Assembly (NCBI RefSeq): GCF_947242115.1
Contig: NC_074716.1
Coordinates: forward strand, 16,098,865 to 16,162,864
Origin: Biomphalaria glabrata
Taxonomy: Eukaryota > Mollusca > Gastropoda > Planorbidae
DNA: 64,000 nt
Reading direction: 5' to 3'
How positions within the stretch are numbered: the stretch's first letter is position 1; each line of letters opens with the position of its first letter. The position numbers were made by a program, and so were the translations under genes. Positions 32,940 to 43,300 of the stretch are shown piece after piece. A model generated the notes under the pieces. It saw only the letters and a list, made by a program, of their open reading frames with translations. It had not been told where the DNA came from and did not search any database.

Positions 32940-33540
32940 AAACAAGGTTACAAAGACAGTTTGTGTGGAAACACAAACTGAAAATCGGCCCCCGAAGTGG
33001 TCCAACCAGGCAGGTAAAAAGGCAGGTTTCAATATTATCAGAATGAAATTTTATCAAAGACACACGACAGAAAATAATGGAGAAAAAAGGTTAACAGATC
33101 TTATGTGGTGCCCCAGCGGTCCAGCAGACCAAAGGATAGATGAAAGTAAATCGTGAAGTTAGATGTGAACCTGGCCTAACTAATGTCTTATAAATAATGA
33201 ATATCTAATTGATCTAATTGTTTTGTAAAGGGCCAAATGAGATTGGACCAAAAGCGCTCTGAGCATGCTATAAGCATGAAAGTAGCGCTATATAAAAGCT
33301 ATAATAATATAATAATAATAATAATCTCTTATTCTTCAAGAATAAAACATTTCCGTAAAAAAAAATAATAATAAAAAAATTTCTTTGGTCAGGTGTTCAA
33401 TAGTGACAGTGTAGCACCACAGTTCACGCGACAATATGAAAAACTACTTATTAATTGTTGTTTTAAATTATGTCTGACTTATATGTATACTAACGGACGG
33501 ACGGACAGACATACCACACAAAACTAATAGCGTCTTTAGT
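32940..33540 (+). repeat. Dispersed repeat B, copy 2
   Basis: Matches 4383-4840 closely, then jumps to the cggacggacggacagac block that ends copy 1. It is split at 33237 by a SINE tail. Confidence 0.8.
33237..33330 (+). mobile_element. SINE 3' tail inserted in repeat B
   Basis: ATTGGACCAAAAGCGC, TGAGCATGCTATAAGCATGA and GTAGCGCTATATAAAAGC are followed by (TAA)n. The same tail ends the SINE at 6728. The uninterrupted copy 1 of repeat B shows the empty site at about 4672. Confidence 0.75.
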
Positions 33541-33544
33541 CAAT

Positions 33545-33790
33545 TAATAATTCGTAATTAAATATTTTGTTTGATATCAACAAGAGAAATTAATCCTTCA
33601 GTATTCACATATATGGCTAAATATGTAGAGTTTGGTCTCCTTAGATCATTGTTATTTCTGTCACACGCATTCTCGGATCAAGTTAAAACTTTAAACAATG
33701 ATTTATTTCCTAACAAAACATGAATCAATTAAAAAATTAACCAATTAGTCAATTAATTATTGGTAATTAATAATTGTGCTTGATATCGAA
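33545..33790 (-). repeat. Dispersed repeat A, inverted copies
   Basis: Two AT-rich ends of repeat A surround a core ATTCTCGGATCAAGTTAAAA (33670-33690). This is probably one copy abutting part of another. Confidence 0.65.
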
Positions 33791-34539
33791 AAAGGGAAAT
33801 AGCATCTGTATTTTTGAGAGATATAGTTGTAAGTACGGAGTTCTTTCCCTTAAATAAGCTTTTATTCTTCATATTTTGCTTGTTTAAATCTAATTGAACA
33901 TGGACTCTAGATCGAATATTGTAAACAAAAAATGTGTCTAGAATCTAGTCTACATTTAAACCAAAAATCTGGACCAGGACTAAATCTCAAAAGTAAATAC
34001 AATAATGAGACATAAGTGGAGTCTGAAGTTTCAGAATTGAAAGCAAACTAGAGAAGTACACAGATTGATAAATTTTGACTCCGTCGAGAACTCGGGCCGT
34101 ATAGTATTGACAGAGGACGTCACATCTGACTTAAAGTTCTGGGAATTTATCTGGTATGTATTCGCTAACTAGGGCACATGTTTATACGACCCTACTATAA
34201 GCACCCAAATTCAACGCTTTCATAAAAAATTGGAGATCGAGCTTCTTCCAATGATAAATCTCCTGTTCAAAGTGCTCCGCCCTTCTCTGTAACATCAAAA
34301 CAGCACGAAATAGTGTTTTCTTGTTCTCATTTTAAAACTGCAGTGCTAAGCTTTGTGATGTGTAGTTGTCAATAGTACCTTCAATTTAGCCGTATTAATG
34401 TATTTGTGTGTGTGTAGGTTTCTCCTCCTGTGAACGTGCGTGTACTGAGACAACAAACACAGATGCAAGGCCAGAGAGATTTAAACTTTTCTAAAAATAA
34501 ATGTTTTTCTTTACAACAGAAAAGGAAACATTTCTTGTT

Positions 34540-34700
34540 TTTTCTTTCGCTAAGTTTTTTGTTGGTTTGTCTGTCTGTTAGAAAATTTGTACACGTTATT
34601 TCTCCAACACACAAACTCGGATCAAGCTGAAATTTTGAACAATTATTTCTTTTACCTGACAACACAAGAATCAATTTAAAAAATGACCTATTAATTAACT
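34540..34700 (-). repeat. Dispersed repeat A, inverted copy
   Basis: Reads gtttgtctgtctgtt … gtacacgttatttctcc … CTCGGATCAAGCTGAAATTT … gacaacacaagaatcaat, in the reverse orientation. Confidence 0.8.
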
Positions 34701-34733
34701 ATTGGCAATTTTTCTCAACTGGTCAAGATAAGC

Positions 34734-34910
34734 CAGTGTTTCCCAAACTTTAACACTTCGCACATTCTGAGTATTTAGAGGAACACTTTGCTTATTTTTT
34801 AGAGAGGTTCATTCACGTGGTGGCTTATTAGTTAATTATTCCAGTAGATCGTGGACACACCTATTCAGACCTCGCGGAACACTAGCCGCGTAACAGTTTG
34901 AGAAACACTC
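34734..34910. mobile_element. 177-bp hAT MITE
   Basis: The left end CAGTGTTTCCCAAACT and right end AGTTTGAGAAACACTC are inverse copies with two mismatches. The flanks AGATAAGC and AGATAAGT form an 8-bp duplication with one change. The ends match those of the transposase-bearing element at 51797-54101, which could have moved it. Confidence 0.8.
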
Positions 34911-35159
34911 AGATAAGTGATAAGAGCATAGCGTATTGAGAAAGCCAAACTCATGAAAGTGCGCTAAACAAAAAAATAATTGGTAACAATTTTATTAATC
35001 GCGCAGATTTATTGTTGTTGGTCTAGATCTATCACAAATTTAATTACATGACTGATCCTAAACGAATTGATACAATTACTTTTCGTATAAGCTCTTTTTT
35101 TAAGCAGAATACTTTTCTGTCGCTTTCTAGTTTTTCCTTTTTTTTTTTGTGAAACCTTT

Positions 35160-35334
35160 GAAACTATTTTCCAGTCAAGTCTCTGTACTCCACAAATCTC
35201 TCTTCCACTCCCTGCCACAAATATGCAAACCATTAGTAGAACTCAATGCTGTCTCTCAGATCACTATAGACTCAGTAGACAAGCAAAATTCTCTCCGTTT
35301 TGTATTCAATAAATTTATGTCTATCAATTATTAA
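35160..35334 (+). other. Possible exon or transposon relic
   Basis: A pyrimidine-rich stretch ending ttttccag precedes an open frame (SVLHKSLFHSLPQICKPLVE …) that stops at 35334, with an AATAAA-like word just before the stop. It could be the last exon of an upstream gene or debris. No domain is recognised, and nothing upstream pairs with it. Confidence 0.25.
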
Positions 35335-35372
35335 ACAATACATTTCACTAGACTAGAGGTGCCCCTGGAAGA

Positions 35373-37293
35373 ATGTCAGAGGTTTGGAATGAAGAGGTCA
35401 AGAACATTGGCGACGCCGGCGACTCCACCAGAGGCGAGGTGGATGATGACTTGAGTAACCCTGTGACAGAGATTGTCTCCTGTATAAAACGTGTCTTGCA
35501 ATGTGGTGACCACCAAGGTCTGAAGATCCACCTGGGGCGACTGCAAGAGTGGAGACGATGCGGCCAGACCAACCTGATCCACGACTACTGGAGGGTTAGT
35601 AGCACAGACGTGATGGTTAGCGATTTGAAGTTAATTCCTTGAGGGATAGCCGAGAATAGAGGCCGATAGCGGGCAATTGTAAAAAGGAAATCCCATCGTC
35701 TCTTAGCCCTGAATGAAGTGATTGAATTTCTATATTAAACAACACATCTCCAATATTCTTATATAATATATACAATGATATATCTTAAAATCGACTGAAA
35801 AGCTGTGTAGTCTAGGTGAATTGAAATGCATACACATATATACACATGAATATATGATAAGTAAATCTGGTAGCAGAGTGTTTAGAGAAAAAAAAAACTT
35901 AACGAACTTAAAATTGTGAATCTACAATATAAAATCCTTGGCACTGACCACTCACTGATCACTAATTCTCAGACTTGCCGTGGACAAAAAGTACAATAAA
36001 ATTTAACCTGTTATCACTTAACTTAAGCCTAGAACAAATAAACCATTTTCACTATCAAAATAACAACCGTAAAATTTACCTAAAACAAAAAGGACTTTTT
36101 ATTCTTAGTTTCGACCAAACTTTTTTTTGTTGTTGTTTTTTGTTGTTGCAAGCTGCCATATTGAAAAGTACAAGATTAAAACTCCATTTTTAAGCACTTT
36201 ACTTTGTACGCGTTATGTGCTTGTTGATAAATAATAGTTAGTGTTATGATGCCAATGAGATGTAACAGAAACTAAAATTCTTGTTTTTTTTTTTTAAGGG
36301 GCGGGTGAAAACGGTGGAGGAGAGAAAAGTGAAAAATGGAATTCACAGGCCAAAAGTGTGTTTGGGAGGGCGTTTATAGTATTAGATCTATATTTAAAAA
36401 AAAAATAGGAAGGGAGTCCATAGCACAATAAAACAATATATATCCTGCCCCTGGTAACAAATCAACGTGCGTAGCCGGTGGGTAATGCTAGTGTTTTATA
36501 TTTTAATGTTCTAAACAGTGTTTATCAAATCTTATAAGGAAAGGTAATAAATGTTTTTAGTAAAACCAATCTCTCTTACTTGAGCAGGTAGCTCAGTACA
36601 TTGGAGAATCGGAACTAAACAATATTTGTTTATTGTTGAGTATAACATTTGACAAACCGGAAGGCATCAGGTGGTGTTACATGGCAGACGTCCTCTCGCT
36701 ATTGGCTACTGCACTGTGCAACAGAGAAGCCATCTTCCGTCTAATGGCACACACCAACAACATTATTCCGATCTTGGTGGAGGCCGCACAGCAAGTTACG
36801 GTGAGTAGATCTATATCTAGATTTCAACCCCCCCCCCCCAGGTCAAGACATTGTAGAAATCCACATTTAGATGGTATTGTTAGATCTAGATTTATAGATT
36901 GATGTTTGACCTTTTATTGTGCAGTCGTTCATTTGGTTAGAGCGTCGTGCTAATAATGAAATGCCCATTCGAGCTTTTTATTTCCCTCTTCTATTTCTCA
37001 CTGAACCACGTAGCAGGCTGAAGGGAGAATTTTAAAAAAGGTGAAAACAAAGCTCATGTAGGGGGGCAGTCATATCTCTCAATATTGTGAGAATTATTTC
37101 TTTTTTTTTTCGATATCAAACAAAATGAATTAATTTAATGACCACTATCTAATACACTTTTTGGTTATTTCTTTTTATTGATTCATGTGTTGTCTTCGAG
37201 AATAAATAATCGTGCAAAGTTTAAACTTGATCCGAGAATAGGGAGAACAAAACGTGTTCACAATTTGTATCAGACAGACAAACAGAGTGAGTT

Positions 37294-37335
<42 letters not shown>

Positions 37336-40300
37336 TAGACCACTTAACTGAAAGCATAACATGTAGACATCATTTCAAAATAAAAATAAAATCTTTCTAT
37401 TTTGATACTTGTCTGTTGTGATATTTATCATGCATCTAGACTCTAGACAATAGCGATTAAAATTGTTACAAGATTATGAAAAAATAAAATATGAATGTCT
37501 AGTTTACTATATTGTTTGAACATCAAGTATGTATTGATTTTTTAAAATGCTTAATACTTGTTTGGTTCTAGATCAGTATCTTAATCAATGTATCCCAAAA
37601 TTTAGCATTTTACAAGTAAAAAAGAGTTAACGGCCACTTTAGTTAGTTTAAGCCATTGAAGGTCAACACAGCCCAAGTAGACCATAGAGTTAATACCCAA
37701 GTAAAAATCATTTTAATTCTCCCTTATGACCGAGAGGTTGCTTTGTTGTGAAAATATTAAAACTAAGAAGAGTATTTTTGGGAGGCCCGATGGCCAAGTG
37801 GTAAGGGGCTAGGCTTTCGAACCGAAGAGTCCGGGTTGGAATCTCAATGATTTTTTAAATTTTGGGTATTTAAGCGCGTCATTACCTGACATTAGTTTAG
37901 GGAAGTAAAGCGGTTGGTGTTGTGCTGGCCTCATTAACCGTTAGCCCTAAAAGCAGTAGCCCTTTACATTATCTGGCCTATAGATCACAAGATCTGAAAG
38001 GAGTACTTAACTTTTATTCTAGAGTATTTTGCATTGAAATCGTTGTTTCATGTCTCATGAACAAGATAGAAAATATTATTTTTAGCATGATGACGTCAAA
38101 CTGTATGCACTGACCATCATAAACGTCACCGTCCTTGTGTGTCGGGCCAGGTTCGCAAAGCACCTTGTCAGCTCTCATTTCCTCAACAAAATTGTGGACC
38201 ATTGGACTTGTCAAGGGGAGAAAATCCCATCAATTCTTTTGGAAAAGGTAACCAAGTCTAGATGATCTGCCGCCGTTACAATAATTAATGCAGGCCTAAA
38301 TAGCGCTGGTAACAAAAATACTGTACGCTTTGCATGAATAATTGTCTTAAAAGGCAGTTCTGGGTTATATCTTTATAGTCTCTTTGAATGTTGCGCAATA
38401 TATCGAGAATCTGTGAATTTCAAACATTTTTAAGGAAGTTGAAATAATATCAACAACACATGTAATAATCTAATATATAAAGCAGAATTTAAGGCGTAGG
38501 CATATATATGTACACACGAATATCTGTCCCGCATAAAAATCAAAACCGTTTGACCAATCTTGATAAAAGCATAAATGTTCCTTAGATCATAGCGGAGACC
38601 GTAGTATGTGTTTAATGTACCCCCCCCCCCAACTACTGGGGGGGGGGGGCATACAAATACAAGAAAATACCTAAATCTCTATTAAAGAGCGAAAATTGTC
38701 AACAACTCTGGTAAACCCGTTTTCACAGTTTTTATATTGGATATTTAGCTAAACGGGTAAACATACTTTCCTATGTTATTTTTATTTTCGTGGCAAAATA
38801 AATAGGCCTATCTGAAGGGAACATTCTCCATGTTTGAGATAGGTCTTGAATATCTTGAATACAAATCAACTATATCATTAATACCCAAACTAAGGCCCGC
38901 GGGTAATATTTGGCTAGTGATAATATATAAATAATATGTAGAATTACGTAAGTGCACTTTCAGAAAATTTTGTTATTCCGCTCAAAGTGCTGCACGTTCT
39001 TTCTAGTCTTGACGGCTGGAAAACATTGTTTATTTTTCGTCATAACTTTTGTCAACTGATAGAACATATTTACATCTGTTGGTGCTACTTCTACTTCTAT
39101 GACTGTTTAACAGTGGTAGGACAATGTCCACATTCAGCTCCTATCGTTATTGCTTATTCAGAACGGGCTGTGCAGTTCGACTTGCTACTTCGCACTGCAG
39201 GCGTGAATGCTACTTTATAGGATGGTTTATTCAATGTAACTCGTCTGATAAACGTATCTGGCGGTAGTTCAATTATTTCTATACTAGTCGACCCACGGCG
39301 TAGCATACGCCGCTATTTAGGCCATTGCAACCTATGCGACCGCAGTGGGCCCCGCACTTTCATAGGACCCGCGTTAATTCTAGGTGTAAATTATTAAATT
39401 AAACCATTTTATAACTTATAACAGATTTCCCGCGGCCACCTGATTTACCAGGAGCTCCTGGAAATCTCCAGAAATTGCAAAATATACGAAATCTCCGGAA
39501 ATAATTAAAATCTTTTGAAAACTCATACAAATCTCCTGACAAATATATATAGACAAAAATTGTCCTTTTGAGGTAATATTCAATATGGACAACGCCAATC
39601 CTACGCGCGATAAAAAAAAAAGGCATTATTCAATACCGTACCCGTAATTGAGGAGTCTGGTGAAAGAAGCTTCTCGTGCCTCAAACTAATGAAGAATAAC
39701 TTGAGATCAACAAATCTCGTAGATTGAAACAATTGGTAATTCTTGCTATTGAGCGTGATCTATGTAGGAAATAGACATTTTATGATATACTGTATGACTT
39801 TGCTACACGCAAGGCTCGTAAAGTAGTTCTGTACGTAGTAAAGAATGAATAAAATGCAAAGACGAATTTATTTCCTAATACAAACTTTTATTTTCAATTA
39901 TTATCCGTATCCCTACCCAAACTTGGCCCCGAAAAATACGTTTCGCATAGGGCTCCACAATGATTAAGTTCGCCCTGCTATTTAGTGACGGGACAATGTC
40001 ACAATACAGAGTAGATTGTTCTCCCCCCCCCCTTCCCTTTTTTAAAAACTCTAGACTCTAGTCCGACTTGCAGAAATAAAAGAGTGATCTTTCCATGACT
40101 TCTTGGTCACAGTGGTTATGTCCGGCCCTACTATTTAGTGACGGATAAATACTACTTGTTCTCTCCACCCCCCCTCTTTTTTTTTCGCCTCTAAAATTAT
40201 GTGGGGTAACTCTTTTGCAACTTGCGGAAATGAAAAAGTGATATTTCAATTACTTCTCGGTGTTCAAACTGATGAGCTATGAAAAAAAAAACTTTCAGAA

Positions 40301-43300
40301 AAACGCATAAATAGGTTGACCGTAAAAAAACAAATATGGAGTTCCTTGAGTGTTGTAACACATTGGGATAAGTCTGCCAATCACTAGACGTTCAGTTCTT
40401 TCCCCTTGTTGTTCCAGACGTCTTTGCATGGGGGTGAATCGAGACCATTCGTTATAGATGGCCTCAACACTGATCTGCGACGTCACAACCTGTGGGCAGA
40501 GGAGACCAATAGTTCGTTGCCACGTAGTACAGACCTGTGATTAAATGTGTGCACCAGAAAACCTCGACCGTTTCCGTCTTCTCGAAATGAAAATACCGCT
40601 GGTTTTGTTTTTTTACATTATGTTTGTTTCTTTAGCTCATTAATTTAACTTCCAACTCACAATAGACTCTGAACGTAGTAAAAAGTCTTCTGCTTCTCTT
40701 CCAACTCACAATAGACTCTGAACGTATTAAAAAGTCTTCTGTTTCTCTTCCAACTCACAATAGACTCTGAACGTAGTAAAAAGTCTTCTGATGTGTGGAC
40801 AAATTGGCATTCACAACTACGCCACTGCTATTCTCACTAAAATGTCCAACGTCATGCAATGTCAGTCTGGACAGAGACAACTGTTTGCGTTTTACCAGGA
40901 ACTTGTAAGAAGCACTGACCTAGGAGAGAAACCCCACATCTGCGCAAGGTACTGGACAAGAGGGAGATTAAGGAAGGTAGGGTCACGGTGTATATATTAA
41001 TACTCCCGTTTAATAGTACCCGGGCACGACATGGCCCTAATGTGCCAAAAATATCAAATATCATTAATAGCCCCCCCCCCCCATTAAATAGTATTCATTG
41101 AAAATAAATTAAGTCTCTAGCTGAAACACAAACACAGATTTTCTTAGCGCTTAACTTTAACGGCAACAATGGAAAACATTGACTTATGAAATTGTTTGTT
41201 GTCGTAATCAGGGGAGCCAACTTTCATGACAAAAATGCTTGACTTAAATTTACTTATTATCTACCGTTTTTAGACACTATCAGGAGAAAAAAATAATTTT
41301 AGTTTCAAGGAAATAATTTGTAAACATTGAAAATTAAAACCATGTATCAATTCTTGAAACAACAAGCAGTGAAAATTAGTATTAGGCTAATTATATAATA
41401 TAGACTATAGTATAGTGTAATAACTTAAGTGAGGCAACTCAACGAGGACATAGACGTTTATTTACATAGAGACAAGACAAACACAAAGGGCATCTGCCTT
41501 GAGTACAGCATCTCCATATTGGCTCTCTACTTGGGCGGAAATCGTTAGTCTCTCATGTCAACATCCGACTTGTCTGGTCACTGATAGTGCGCACCTTCTT
41601 TCTGCACTGTCTTGGATGGAGGTGCGCATGACAAAGTCATAACATTGCCCCCGTCTTAGAACTTTTCGTCCCGAAAAGAAACACTGCAGTGGAGCTTTGA
41701 CAGTTCAGGTGGAGGTCGATCGGTGGGAACCACAGACGTTAGGGTGCCTGTTGCCCACGAAGCCATCTTAAAAGCTTCCCGTGGTCGTCGCTTCCTCTTC
41801 TTCCAGTTGGCAAGTCTACGCTTGAGGCGATATCGTGGTCGCTGCTTCGGCCTCATGACGATAGTCGCTGATGCCAGCCAGCTGACACATGGAGAGTTAG
41901 TGGAGGTCAGGGTTGCCAGCCACGTAACACTAATGGATGTTGTGGCGATCACCGTAGATTCCAGGGTTGTTGTTGTAAGACACTGAGTCAGCGGACCTTT
42001 TCCATGGACGTGTCGTGACACAGTTGTAGGCCCACAGCTAGCCATGTTTTCAAGCGCACAGTCTTTCTCAGCTTCATCTGCAAGGTATGTCCATGAAGCA
42101 TCCTTGTAATGTTCATCCACCACTACATCAGGTTTCGCTGGGATTAATTCACCACCGTTCAAGTCACTCTCACTGATGTGGGCAGAAGTACACATTTCTG
42201 TTAAGGTCAGGTCTTGTAGCTGGGTCTCATGGCATGGGCACTGTTCCCGCAGGACGCCGCATATACAGTTCAAGTCAATCGCCTGGAAGCAGTTGCCAGG
42301 TATGGAGTTCTCTCTTATGCCGCTGCCAAAGTCAAATTCGTTGTTTCTGCCTCGGCCATTGTTGGGGCACGTATTCGCAATTTCACTCGACATCAAAGGC
42401 AAGGAATCAGAAACGGTCTTGAGGCTTTCATGGCTTGAGTTCTTATGAAAGGTACTGACAGATAAACAGAGGTCTTTAAGGTCCACAGCAGCCAGCTTGG
42501 ACGCAGACCCAACGTTGTCTTGATCTGTCCGGCTCATTGAGGTACTGGGTAACAGGTACAACAGGAACAAATACTTCAGACACATAACAGACTTCTCTTG
42601 TTTCTTCATTTGTTTCTTTCCTTTCGATTTGAAACATACCGTTCAGATTGGCACAAATGGGGGTAGTGGTGTGTATGTAGTCAGCCGACGCAAATCGCCC
42701 CAGGCCAGCGCTAGACGAGCGGTCAACCGTGACGAGTTACGACGGTCAGCCGAGTCGAGTGTCAACAGGACGGTTCGGGAAGGATCGCCGTCGTGAACAG
42801 AGCTCGGGAGCGTCACGAGAGTTGTAGTCATCTGACCACCTAGAAACGTCGAGCGGCGTTCTGTCCGGTTCGAGAAGGCCAGTAGGGACCCTATATAAGA
42901 GCGGAGGTGTCGCAGTCAAGACGGTTCAGAAAAGGGGCTCAAAAAGGCAAGGAATCAGAAACGGTCTTGAGGCTTTCATGGCTTGAGTTCTTATGAAAGG
43001 TACTGACAGATAAACAAAGGTCTTTAAGGTCCACAGCAGCCAGCTTGGACGCAGACCCAACGTTGTCTTGATCTGTCCGGCTCATTGAGGTACTGGGTAA
43101 CAGGTACAACAGGAACAAATACTTCAGACACATAACAGACTTCTCTTGTTTCTTCATTTGTTTCTTTCCTTTCGATTTGAAACATACCGTTCAGATCGTC
43201 GCAGCAATCGTCGTCACGTTTCTCGCCTTGAAAGTCATCCCCGCCAGACTTGCCCACAACACAGTCACAGACAGCGCTCCAATCCCCAGCGCATCTATCA

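Noticed and set aside
40424-40551. Possible extra MYND-gene exon after a ttgttgttccag acceptor
   Set aside because: The open frame ends in a stop without a convincing donor, and exons 3 and 4 already join in phase 0.
40764-40948. Earlier donor for MYND exon 4 (GCAAG|GTACTG)
   Set aside because: It leaves phase 2 and would put the last exon in a frame without the zinc finger. The donor after 40976 (GGAAG|GTAGGG) restores the MYND frame.
42176-42448. Plus-strand open frames of 60-90 residues inside the LTR element
   Set aside because: They are antisense shadows of the gag-type frames and have no features of their own.
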